Shown: one piece after another, positions 5,967 to 13,111 of the stretch | Position numbering within the stretch: position 1 is the first letter of the stretch | Layout of the letters: each line of letters begins with the position of its first letter | DNA from: Planctomycetales bacterium | GTDB lineage: Bacteria; Planctomycetota; JAKEIC01 | Direction of reading: 5' to 3' | Assembly (NCBI GenBank): GCA_022614695.1 | Contig: JAKEIC010000368.1 | Span: 1-33,943 of the forward strand | Length of the DNA: 33,943 bases | The notes under the pieces: model-generated | Database searches by the model: none | Seen by the model: only the letters and a program-made list of their open reading frames with translations | Told to the model about the DNA's origin: nothing | Program-made: the position numbers and the translations under genes

Positions 5967-6944
5967 CTACTTCTCGCCCTTCGCCTTCCCGCCCCGGCCG
6001 CGCCCCTCCGCGTCCGCCTGGCCGAGGCCGACGAGCCCCCCGACCGCGCCGAGGTTCATCGTCTCTACGGCGGTCGAGGGGACGATGATGATCGAGCCCT
6101 TCTCCTTCAAGCCCTCGTACAGCATGTTCATCGCGCGGAGGTGGACGGCGACCGGATTGTCCTTGTAGGGCTCGGCGGCCTCGACGAACTTGGCGGCGAT
6201 CTCGGTCTCGGCCGTGCCGAGGATGATCCGGGCCTGGCGCTCGCGCTCGGCCTGGGCCTGCTTGCTCATCGAGTCCTCGAGCGCCTCGGGGATGATGACG
6301 TCCCGGATCTCGACCGACTGGACCGTGATCCCCCACGGGTTCGTCTTCTTGTCGAGGACCTCCTGGAGGTGCTGGCCGAGGGCCAGGCGCTGGGTGAGCA
6401 TCTCCGCGAGGGTGTGCGTTCCGATCGTGTCCCGGAGGGCGGTCTGGGCCGAGAGGATGATCGCCCGGTAGTAGTTCTCGACCTCGAGGACAGACTTCTT
6501 CGCGTCCCAGATGAGCCAGAAACAGATCGCGTCCACGTTCACGGGGACCGTGTCCTTCGTGAGCGTGCTCTCGGACTGGAAGTCGGTGGACCGGATGCGC
6601 TGGTCCACGTAGCGGGCGACCCGGTCCACGAAGGGGAGGAGCCAGAACACCCCCGGCCCCTCGAGCGAGCGGAACTTCCCGAGCCGCAACACCACGGCCC
6701 GGTCCCACTGGAGGGAGATCCGGAGCGAGAGGAGGACGAGGGCCGCCGCCCCGCCGCCGGCCCAGAGGAGCCAGGGGACGGGCTTGCCCTGCCAGAAGAC
6801 CGGGAGGAGGCCCGGCAGGACGAGGGCGGCCGCGAGGACGAAGTTCAGGAGGAACATCCCCGCGCGCTGCACCTCGCGGCGCTGGTGCTCCTTCTCGAGC
6901 CAGTACGTGTCCTTGTAGACCTCCGGGCTCTCGGGCTTCTTCAT
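5967..6944 (-). CDS. Slipin/stomatin-type SPFH membrane protein
   Basis: The ATG at 6944 is preceded by a strong SD (GAGGAGGGG, six nt away) and gives 325 residues. Earlier in-frame starts would overlap gntR and lack an SD. Two hydrophobic segments (~29-51 and ~57-77) precede an SPFH domain (~78-280) with LGKFRSLEGPGVFWLLPFVD, KDTVPVNVDAICFW, NYYRAIILSAQTALRDTIG, NPWGITVQSVEIRDVIIP and a coiled coil (KQAQAERERQARI). The tail is Gly/Lys-rich. Slipins usually pair with an NfeD/STOPP protease gene, which is absent here. SPFH proteins form membrane scaffolds and in several bacteria work with PspA-type ESCRT-III relatives. Being encoded just before three ESCRT-III-like genes suggests the same job: organising the membrane site on which polymers assemble. 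Family call is firm, role inferred. Confidence 0.9.
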   Translation of the reverse strand: MKKPESPEVYKDTYWLEKEHQRREVQRAGMFLLNFVLAAALVLPGLLPVFWQGKPVPWLLWAGGGAAALVLLSLRISLQWDRAVVLRLGKFRSLEGPGVFWLLPFVDRVARYVDQRIRSTDFQSESTLTKDTVPVNVDAICFWLIWDAKKSVLEVENYYRAIILSAQTALRDTIGTHTLAEMLTQRLALGQHLQEVLDKKTNPWGITVQSVEIRDVIIPEALEDSMSKQAQAERERQARIILGTAETEIAAKFVEAAEPYKDNPVAVHLRAMNMLYEGLKEKGSIIIVPSTAVETMNLGAVGGLVGLGQADAEGRGRGGKAKGEK

Positions 6945-6991
6945 GGCGGACCCCTCCTCGCCGCCCTTCGGCGGCATCGGGATGACGAACA

Positions 6992-7378
6992 CTACTTCCC
7001 TCCCCTCGCGGCGAGCGCGGCCACGGCGCGAGAGACGTCCTTCGGCGAGAAGCCGTAGCGGGCGCACTGGGAGAGGAACTCGGTCGCGAGCGCCTCGAGC
7101 TTCTGGCGCCGCTCCTTCTCGGACGGACCGGGCGGCGGCTCCGGCGAGACGAACGTCCCCGTCCCCTGCTCCGTCGCGACCAGCCCTTCGTGCTCCAGTT
7201 CCGAGTAGGCCTTGATGACGGTGTTCGGATTGACGGAGAGCCCCACGGCGAGGGCGCGCACGGTCGGGAGCTGCTCGCCGGGTTTCAGGAGTCCCGACGC
7301 GATCCCGAACCGGACCTGGTCCTGGATCTGCCGGTAGATCGGGACCCCGCTCTTCTCGTCGAGCTTGAACTCGATCAT
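6992..7378 (-). CDS. GntR-family transcriptional regulator, YtrA subfamily
   Basis: The 128-residue product has the GntR winged helix in residues ~8-78: GVPIYRQIQDQVRFGIASGLLKPGEQLPTVRALA, then LSVNPNTVIKAYSELEHEGLVATEQGTGTFV. It has only a short helical tail (~90-128), as in the YtrA subfamily, which lacks the large ligand domain. Such regulators usually sit first in the operon they repress, often genes for membrane transport or envelope stress. Here it is the first gene of the SPFH/ESCRT-like operon, 47 nt upstream of the SPFH gene. The ATG is only 11 nt from the -10 box, so the mRNA should be nearly leaderless. Autoregulation through the promoter repeats is likely but unproven. Confidence 0.9.
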   Translation of the reverse strand: MIEFKLDEKSGVPIYRQIQDQVRFGIASGLLKPGEQLPTVRALAVGLSVNPNTVIKAYSELEHEGLVATEQGTGTFVSPEPPPGPSEKERRQKLEALATEFLSQCARYGFSPKDVSRAVAALAARGGK

Positions 7379-7389
7379 TCTTGTGGTGG

Positions 7390-7418
7390 ACTATAATACT
7401 AGAAGACTAGCGTGTCAA
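7390..7418 (-). promoter_or_regulatory. Near-consensus sigma70-type promoter of the gntR-SPFH-ESCRT-like operon
   Basis: On the minus strand TTGACA (7413-7418) and TATAGT (7390-7395) are separated by exactly 17 bp; the -10 differs from TATAAT at one base. The spacer and -10 carry ACTA repeated every 8 bp (three copies on the plus strand) and a CTAG-rich near-palindrome, a plausible GntR operator overlapping the polymerase site. Transcription should begin about 4-5 nt before the gntR ATG. Confidence 0.85.
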
Positions 7419-7477
7419 GGGGTCTCGCGATTCCTCCGGGTGCCGGCGCCGCCCGGGAACACGGATCCGGCTGTCTA

Positions 7478-7550
7478 AGGGTCTAGACCCTCACCAAGCT
7501 CAACTCCGACGGGCGCTCGGCGGGCCGGGCGCGCCCCACTCGCTAGCGAG
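7478..7550. repeat. Two short perfect palindromes in the gap upstream of gntR
   Basis: The gap 7419-7573 contains AGGGTCTAGACCCT (7478-7491) and CTCGCTAGCGAG (7539-7550), both perfect palindromes. The first lies about 60 bp upstream of the gntR -35 and could be a protein-binding site. The second lies just after the lipoprotein stop and could form a 3'-end hairpin, though no T-tract accompanies it. I see no gene in this gap. Confidence 0.4.
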
Positions 7551-7573
7551 CGAGGGAGGGGCGGGACGGGGCC

Positions 7574-8656
7574 TCAACCCTTCCGGATCCTCGCCAGCTC
7601 CTCGTCCATCTCGCGGACGGCGTCCAGGTCGCCGAGCTCGTGGGCGAGACGGATGGACTCCTGGAGGGCTTCTTCCGCCTTGGCTCGATCCTTCAACTCC
7701 GCGTGACAGCGGGCCGTCGCACGGAGGAGCTTGGAGAGCGGGGTCTTCGAGTCGCCCTCGTAAGCCCGCAGCATCTCGACGAGAGCCAGGAGCGCCGGGA
7801 GCGTCTTCTCCGGCTTCTTCTCGGCGGCGTCGAGCGTGGCCTGAAGTTCCTCCGTGACCTTCTCAATCACCTTCCTCGTGGCTGGGTCGAGCGTGAACGA
7901 GGCTCTCCAACGCTCGAGGGGCTCGGAGATCCCACATCCTTCCTTGAGGGCCTTCGCGAGTATCTCGGTCTCGGCTTTGTACTTCCTGAGCTTCGCTCCA
8001 TCGTTAGCCTTCTCCGCCTCGCGCAGCCTCTCCCACAGGGCATTGAACACCCGGAGCCCGTAGTGGAGGGGCGCCGTGTATTTCCGTGTCTCCGCCGTGA
8101 GCCCCGCCAGGTCCTTCCTCTGCGCGAACACCTCCACCCACCCCCAGTACTCCGATTCCGTCAGGGTCGGTCCCGGCTGCTCGAGGGCCACGGCCGGCTT
8201 CGGGCGGATCTCGGCGAGCCTGTTCCGGATCTCCCGCGCCGCCGTCGGGACGTTCAGCTCCTCGGCGATCCGCAGGGCCTCCTCCAACTCCGCCATCGCC
8301 TTCTCGGTGTCCTTCGCCTCGGCTCGCGCGAGGCCCCCCTTCCAGAGCGCCTTCATCACCCACCGCTTCTGGCCGAACTCGCGGAACGTCGGGAGCGCCT
8401 CGGCGACGCGCCCGGCCTCGAACTGCTCGATCGCCGACCGGAGCTTCTCCCGCTGCTCCGGCGTGAGGCCGGCCTGCTCCCCGGCCGCGTCGCCCTCGTC
8501 CGTCGCGGCGGGCGCCCCGGAAGAGGCCGTGGCCGGGGGGGCCGCCAGCTCCGGCGGCGGCGGCTTCGGGCAGCCCGCCGCTGCCGCGAGAAGGGCGACC
8601 CAGCCCGCTCTCGTGCTCGTCCTCGTGCTCGTGCCCGTCCTCGCCCCGCTGCCCCG
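7574..8656 (-). CDS. Predicted lipoprotein with TPR-like helices, paralogue of its upstream neighbour; start codon unclear
   Basis: The product has a lipoprotein signal (GWVALLAAAAGC, lipid-acceptor Cys codon at 8570-8572), a Pro/Ala linker and ~320 helical residues of TPR character (AMAELEEALRIAEEL, ATARCHAELKDRAKAEEALQESIRLAHELGD). The segment from YGLRVFNALWERLREAEK through SEPLERWR matches FGVRVFNAIWEKMRDAEA...SEPYERFK in the adjacent 755-residue protein, so the two genes share a duplicated domain. No ATG, GTG or TTG exists in frame between the upstream stop and the signal peptide. That stretch is a hexanucleotide run (ACGAGC/ACGAGG) encoding Thr-Ser-Thr-Arg. The start is therefore set arbitrarily just after the neighbour's stop; a non-standard start or a small indel is possible. 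Function unknown. Confidence 0.75.
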   Translation of the reverse strand, partial: RGSGARTGTSTRTSTRAGWVALLAAAAGCPKPPPPELAAPPATASSGAPAATDEGDAAGEQAGLTPEQREKLRSAIEQFEAGRVAEALPTFREFGQKRWVMKALWKGGLARAEAKDTEKAMAELEEALRIAEELNVPTAAREIRNRLAEIRPKPAVALEQPGPTLTESEYWGWVEVFAQRKDLAGLTAETRKYTAPLHYGLRVFNALWERLREAEKANDGAKLRKYKAETEILAKALKEGCGISEPLERWRASFTLDPATRKVIEKVTEELQATLDAAEKKPEKTLPALLALVEMLRAYEGDSKTPLSKLLRATARCHAELKDRAKAEEALQESIRLAHELGDLDAVREMDEELARIRKG

Positions 8657-8658
8657 CG

Positions 8659-10926
8659 CTACCCGGACTTCTTCTCTTCCTTCCCGTTCTTCCCGTCCGC
8701 GTCCTTCCCCGAGTCCTTGGGCGGCTCCTTCGGCGGCTCCTTCGGCGGCTCGGCCGCGCCCGGGGGCTTCGAGTGGAGCAGCGCGGCGAAGAGCGGGTGC
8801 TCGAGCTTCGTGATGTGGACCCGGTAGGGCGCCGTCCAGAGGGGCTTCCACTTGATGTTCACGGGCTTCGCGAAGCCCAGGTCCTTGTGGGCCGGGAGGG
8901 GGTCCTTCTCGCCGAACTTCCGAGCCTTCGCATTGTCCACGAGCTGGTTCTTCGAGTCGAAGACCTGGAAGTCGTACGTGACCGCCTCCGGCCAGGCACG
9001 GTGGTATTTCTCGCCCTTGGCTCCGTAGAACTTGAGGCTGTCGGGCAGGACCCGGATCTCCTTGTTCACCTCGTCGAAGACCGCCTCCACCGTCGGCTCG
9101 ATCGTCCCGCCGAGGAGGAGCTCGGTCGTCTGCCCCTTCACGACCTTGAACGAGGGGTAGCGGTAGGCGTTCCCCGCCAGCACGAACTCGTTCTCCATCT
9201 CGAGCCGGGTCGCCCGCTCCTCGTCGGTGGTCCCGTCGTGGAGGAGCCCGTTGTGGAGGGTCCAGTCGCCGATGGGGAGCTCCACCTCGGCCCCCTGGGC
9301 GTCGGCGATGTCCACGGCCCCGAAGACGACCTCCTCGAACGCGCCGCCCCCCGCCTTCTCCCGCTTGAACTTGAACGTGGTCTTCACCATGAGCCAGAGG
9401 AACTTCCCCTTGAGGCCCTGGTTCTTCACCCGGATCTTGCCCTTGGGTCCCGTGTACTTGAGGAAGTCCGCCGAGAGCGAGGTCTTGGCCGGCTGGCACA
9501 GGTAGTAGTCCCGCCCCACCCGGACGAGAGGGCTGAAGTAGGTCCCGACGTTGCCCCCGCCTGCGCAGAAGCCGTCTTTGAGGATGTCCACGGCCTCGTC
9601 CACGGCCCCGCTCCAGCTCGTGCCGAAATGACCGTTGAAGTTCCCGTCCATGAGGAGGATCCTCTGCCCGCCGGGGCCGGTCCCCTGCCGGTAGGACGTG
9701 CACCGGACGCGCAGGTCCACCATGTTCTTGGGGTTGTTGATCGTGCGCTTCGCGTTGAATATCAGGACCTGGTTCGGGTGGACCACCTGGAAGAAGAACT
9801 TCTGCATGTTGGGGAAGCCGGGTCTTAGGGGGTCGTACGTGGCGTCCACTTCCTGGACCGAGGGCGAGAAGCCCGCCTTGAACTTCTCGCCCTTCTTGCT
9901 CGGGTCCGTCGTCATCGTGATCTCGTGCTCGTCCTTGGTCTTGACGAGCCACTGGTCTCCCGGGATGGGGAGCTTCTCGGCCCCCGGCTTACCCCCCACG
10001 ACGCCCGGCTTCCCGTCCTCCAGGTAGATCTGCTTCCAGAAGAACGGGTTCTCGCGGAGGTAGGGGCTCGGGGTTCGGACGGGGAGCTTGTCGCCCTTCG
10101 GACCCGGCATCATGGGGAAGCTCACCCACTTGAGCTTCTTGGTCTTGTCGTCCTTCTCGAAGTTCTCGTCGTACTTCTGGAGCGGAGACTCTTCGAGGGC
10201 CGCCCCCGCGGCCTTGAGCTTCCCCAGCGTCTCCTCGGCCTCCTTCTGGAGGTCGGAGGCCCCGACCTCCTTCGCGACGGCGACGGCCTCCTCCAGGCAC
10301 TTCGCGGCGGCGGGCGTGTTCTTGAGCGCGACGTGGCACTCGGCCATGGCGATCAGGAACTTGGCCACCCAGTCCTTGATCCCCAGTCTCCGGACGATCT
10401 CCAGTCCTACCTCGTAGCGGGCCAGGGCCGAGTTGTAGTCCTTCTCGTGCTCGATGGCCTGCTTCCCGGCGTCATAGCGGCCGCGCGCCCGATCGAAGTC
10501 CTCCCGGTCCTTGAGAGGCATCGAGAAGAAGTTCTTGAAGCGCTCGTAGGGCTCGCTCATCTGGAAGGCCTCTTGCATGGCCCGGGCGAGCACCTCGGTC
10601 TCACCCTTGTACTTGGCGAGCAGCTCCGCGTTCTGCTTGGCCTCGGCGTCGCGCATCTTCTCCCAGATCGCGTTGAAGACGCGCACGCCGAAGTTGTTCT
10701 TGTCCTTCCCCACTTCCTTGTACTTCTTGCACTGCTCCGCGCAGATCTTCAGGTACTTCCCGGGGTCCTTCCCCCAGAGCTCGACGAAGAACCAGAAGGT
10801 CCCCTCGTCGAGGGTCTCGGGAGGGTTGTCCGGATCCGTGTCCTGGGCGCGGACGGAGAGGGTCATCGCCCCGAGCACCGCCCCGAGCACGGCGGCGAGG
10901 GTCGCCGCGACGAGAGGCTTCCGCAT
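8659..10926 (-). CDS. Large secreted protein of unknown function with N-terminal helical repeat domain
   Basis: The ATG at 10926 follows GGGGGGAACC and begins a clear signal peptide (MRKPLVAATLAAVLG...LSVRAQ), giving 755 residues. An earlier in-frame start would put 23 residues before it. Residues ~30-260 are helical and TPR-like (AKFLIAMAECHVALKNTPAAAKCLEEAVAVAKEVG) and share the VFNAxWE...SEPxER domain with the downstream lipoprotein. Residues ~290-700 are strand-rich with many aromatics, without a motif I recognise (MDGNFNGHFGTSWSGAVDEAVDIL, GDWTLHNGLLHDGTT). The tail is Lys/Pro/Glu low complexity with a triple PPKE repeat. I infer an exported scaffold or surface protein acting with the adjacent lipoprotein. 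Confidence 0.85.
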   Translation of the reverse strand: MRKPLVAATLAAVLGAVLGAMTLSVRAQDTDPDNPPETLDEGTFWFFVELWGKDPGKYLKICAEQCKKYKEVGKDKNNFGVRVFNAIWEKMRDAEAKQNAELLAKYKGETEVLARAMQEAFQMSEPYERFKNFFSMPLKDREDFDRARGRYDAGKQAIEHEKDYNSALARYEVGLEIVRRLGIKDWVAKFLIAMAECHVALKNTPAAAKCLEEAVAVAKEVGASDLQKEAEETLGKLKAAGAALEESPLQKYDENFEKDDKTKKLKWVSFPMMPGPKGDKLPVRTPSPYLRENPFFWKQIYLEDGKPGVVGGKPGAEKLPIPGDQWLVKTKDEHEITMTTDPSKKGEKFKAGFSPSVQEVDATYDPLRPGFPNMQKFFFQVVHPNQVLIFNAKRTINNPKNMVDLRVRCTSYRQGTGPGGQRILLMDGNFNGHFGTSWSGAVDEAVDILKDGFCAGGGNVGTYFSPLVRVGRDYYLCQPAKTSLSADFLKYTGPKGKIRVKNQGLKGKFLWLMVKTTFKFKREKAGGGAFEEVVFGAVDIADAQGAEVELPIGDWTLHNGLLHDGTTDEERATRLEMENEFVLAGNAYRYPSFKVVKGQTTELLLGGTIEPTVEAVFDEVNKEIRVLPDSLKFYGAKGEKYHRAWPEAVTYDFQVFDSKNQLVDNAKARKFGEKDPLPAHKDLGFAKPVNIKWKPLWTAPYRVHITKLEHPLFAALLHSKPPGAAEPPKEPPKEPPKDSGKDADGKNGKEEKKSG

Positions 10927-10966
10927 GGTTCCCCCCGGCGCCCGCGTCCTCACGGGCGCTCCGGCT

Positions 10967-10995
10967 ACCGTAGCACCCGACCGCGGCGGTCGCAA
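10967..10995 (-). promoter_or_regulatory. Promoter of the secreted-protein pair
   Basis: On the minus strand TTGCGA (10990-10995) and TACGGT (10967-10972) lie 17 bp apart, 40 bp upstream of the ATG at 10926. The -10 overlaps a GCTAC/GTAGC dyad. This is moderate evidence in a 104-bp divergent spacer shared with the biotin carboxylase gene. Confidence 0.5.
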
Positions 10996-11030
10996 GGCGC
11001 CGCCGGTCGAGCTACACTCCCCCGGCCCGC

Positions 11031-12545
11031 ATGTTCCGGAGCGTCCTCATCGCGAACCGGGGCGAGATCGCCCTGCGCGTGATCCGGGCCTGCCGGCGGC
11101 TCGGGCTCCGCGCCGTCGCCGCCTACAGCGACGCGGACGCCTGGGCGCCGCACGTCTGCCTCGCCGACGCCGCCGTCCGGATCGGGCCGCCCGCCCCTCG
11201 CGAGAGCTACCTCAGGATCCCCGCGATCCTCGAGGCGGCGCGCGCGACCGGGGCCGAGGCGGTCCACCCGGGCTACGGGTTCCTCGCGGAGAACGCCGCC
11301 TTCGCCCGGGCCGTGCGCGAGGCCGGGCTCGTGTGGGTCGGGCCCCCCCCCGAGGCGCTCGAGGCCGTCGGCGACAAGGTGAACGCGCGGAAGCTCGCCG
11401 CGAAGGCCGGGGTCCCGACGGTCCCGGGCGTCGAGGACATCTCGCCCGCGACGCCGCCCGAGGCGCTCGAGGCCGCGGCCCGCGCGCTCGGGGGCCCCGT
11501 CCTCGTGAAGGCCCGCCACGGGGGCGGGGGCAAGGGGATGCGCCGGGTGACGGACCCGCCCGACCTCGCCCACGCCGTCCGCGAGGCCTCGTCCGAGGCG
11601 GCCTCGGCCTTCGGCGACGGGGCCGTCTACCTCGAGAAGCTCGTGGATCGGCCGCGCCACGTGGAGGTGCAGATCCTCCGGTCTCGCGGCGGCGAGACGG
11701 TCGCGCTCGGCGAGCGCGAGTGCTCGGTGCAGAGGCGGCACCAGAAGCTCATCGAGGAGTCCCCGTCCCCCGCCGTGACGCCCGCGCTCCGGAAGCGCCT
11801 CGAGGCGGCGGCGGTCGCGGTCGCGGAGGCGGCCGGCTACGAGAACGCCGGGACGGTCGAGTTCCTGATTCCTCGCGACGGGCCCGCCGGCTCGTTCTAC
11901 TTCATCGAGGTGAACGCGCGGCTCCAGGTCGAGCACCCGGTCACCGAGATGGTGACCGGAGTGGACATCGTGGCCGAGCAGTTCCGGATCGCGGCGGGGG
12001 AGAAGCTCTCCCCCGCGGCGCGCAAGCCCGCGCGCCGGGGCCACGCGATCGAGGCTCGGATCACGTCCGAGGACGCCGGGGCGGGGTTCCTCCCCTCCAC
12101 CGGCCGGATCGAGGCCCTGCGGGTCCCGGGGGGGCCGTTCCTGCGCTGGGACTCGGGCGTCGAGGTCGGGAGCGATGTGACCTACGACTACGACCCGATG
12201 CTCGCGAAGCTGATCGCGTGGGGGGAGACCCGGGAGGAGGCTCGGCTGCGGCTCCTCTCGGGGCTGCGGGAGCTGACGATCGTAGGCGTCACGACGTGCG
12301 TCCCATTCCATCTGGCCGTGCTGGCCTCGGAAGAGTTCGCCCGCGGCGACCTGGACATCGGCTTCGTCGCGCGGCCCTGGGTCGCCGCCGCCCTCCGGCC
12401 GACCCGGTCGCCCGAGGCCGAGGCCGTGGTGACGGCGCTCGCCCATGCCCGGCGATCCGCGCCGAACGGGGCGGCCGCTCCCTCGGCGGACGGGCGCAGC
12501 CTCTGGGGTCGGGAGGCGCTGAGGGAGGGGCTCCGGACCCCCTAG
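11031..12545 (+). CDS. Biotin carboxylase subunit of an acyl-CoA (probably propionyl-CoA) carboxylase
   Basis: This 504-residue ATP-grasp enzyme carboxylates biotin on its carrier protein using bicarbonate and ATP. Family motifs are complete: FRSVLIANRGEIALRVIRAC at the start, VHPGYGFLAEN, the Gly-rich ATP loop KARHGGGGKGM, RHVEVQ, GERECSVQRRHQKLIEESP, FIEVNARLQVEHPVTE and GHAIEARI. The length fits a stand-alone biotin carboxylase plus short tail, without fused BT/BCCP domains. The next gene supplies the carrier. Clustering with methylmalonyl-CoA mutase and epimerase points to propionyl-CoA as substrate, but the specificity-determining beta (carboxyltransferase) subunit is not in the window, so acetyl- or methylcrotonyl-CoA cannot be excluded. 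A TACACT box at 11013-11018 leaves only 12 nt before the ATG. Confidence 0.93.
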   Translation: MFRSVLIANRGEIALRVIRACRRLGLRAVAAYSDADAWAPHVCLADAAVRIGPPAPRESYLRIPAILEAARATGAEAVHPGYGFLAENAAFARAVREAGLVWVGPPPEALEAVGDKVNARKLAAKAGVPTVPGVEDISPATPPEALEAAARALGGPVLVKARHGGGGKGMRRVTDPPDLAHAVREASSEAASAFGDGAVYLEKLVDRPRHVEVQILRSRGGETVALGERECSVQRRHQKLIEESPSPAVTPALRKRLEAAAVAVAEAAGYENAGTVEFLIPRDGPAGSFYFIEVNARLQVEHPVTEMVTGVDIVAEQFRIAAGEKLSPAARKPARRGHAIEARITSEDAGAGFLPSTGRIEALRVPGGPFLRWDSGVEVGSDVTYDYDPMLAKLIAWGETREEARLRLLSGLRELTIVGVTTCVPFHLAVLASEEFARGDLDIGFVARPWVAAALRPTRSPEAEAVVTALAHARRSAPNGAAAPSADGRSLWGREALREGLRTP

Positions 12546-12553
12546 CCCGACGC

Positions 12554-13111
12554 ATGCCCACCGCCGCGCACCGCTATGTCTTGGAGGGGCCCGAGGGGCC
12601 CGGCGGGTCCTTCGAGCTCTGGGTGGAGCCGCTGGGGGACGGCCGCCTGAGGATCCGCCCCGGCGCCGCCCTCGCCGGCGCGCCCGTGTCCTCGGTCGAG
12701 GTCCGGCCCGGCCCGGGCGGCGGTGCGCTCGTCCCGGTGGAGGTCGGGGGCCGGCGGCGCCTCGTGGGCTTCGCGCGCCTCGCTGACGGCCGGTACCAGA
12801 TCGTGTGGGAGGGGGTCCCCCGCGTCGTCGCGATCGCGGACCCGGGCGCGTCCGCCAGCCTCGCGACCGGACCCGCCGGTGCGGCCGGGGGCGGCAGCGT
12901 CGCGGCGCCCATCCCCGGGATGGTCGTGAAGGTCCACGTGGCCCCCGGCGCCCGCGTGACGGCGGGCGCCCCGCTCGTCGTCCTCTACGCGATGAAGGTC
13001 GAGAACGACATCCGGGCCCCGTGCGGCGGGTCCGTCGCCGAGGTCCGGGCGCGGGAGGGACAGCCGGTGGAGAAGGGGGACCTGCTGGTCCGGATCGAGG
13101 GGGGACCGTGA
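12554..13111 (+). CDS. Biotin carboxyl carrier (biotinyl-domain) protein
   Basis: The 185-residue protein ends in a biotinyl/lipoyl domain (~115-183): APIPGMVVKVHVAPGARVTAGAPLVVLYAMKVEND, with the biotin-accepting Lys148 in AMK, then the mirror-half GGSVAEVRAREGQPVEKGDLLVRI. The usual EAMKM is YAMKV here: Glu is replaced by Tyr and the Met after Lys by Val. The N-terminal ~100 residues are strand-rich and resemble the linking (BT-like) region of propionyl/methylcrotonyl carboxylase alpha chains. This is therefore the C-terminal half of a normally fused alpha subunit, split into its own gene. It starts 8 nt after the biotin carboxylase stop, and its TGA overlaps the GTG start of the mutase gene. 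Confidence 0.9.
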   Translation: MPTAAHRYVLEGPEGPGGSFELWVEPLGDGRLRIRPGAALAGAPVSSVEVRPGPGGGALVPVEVGGRRRLVGFARLADGRYQIVWEGVPRVVAIADPGASASLATGPAGAAGGGSVAAPIPGMVVKVHVAPGARVTAGAPLVVLYAMKVENDIRAPCGGSVAEVRAREGQPVEKGDLLVRIEGGP

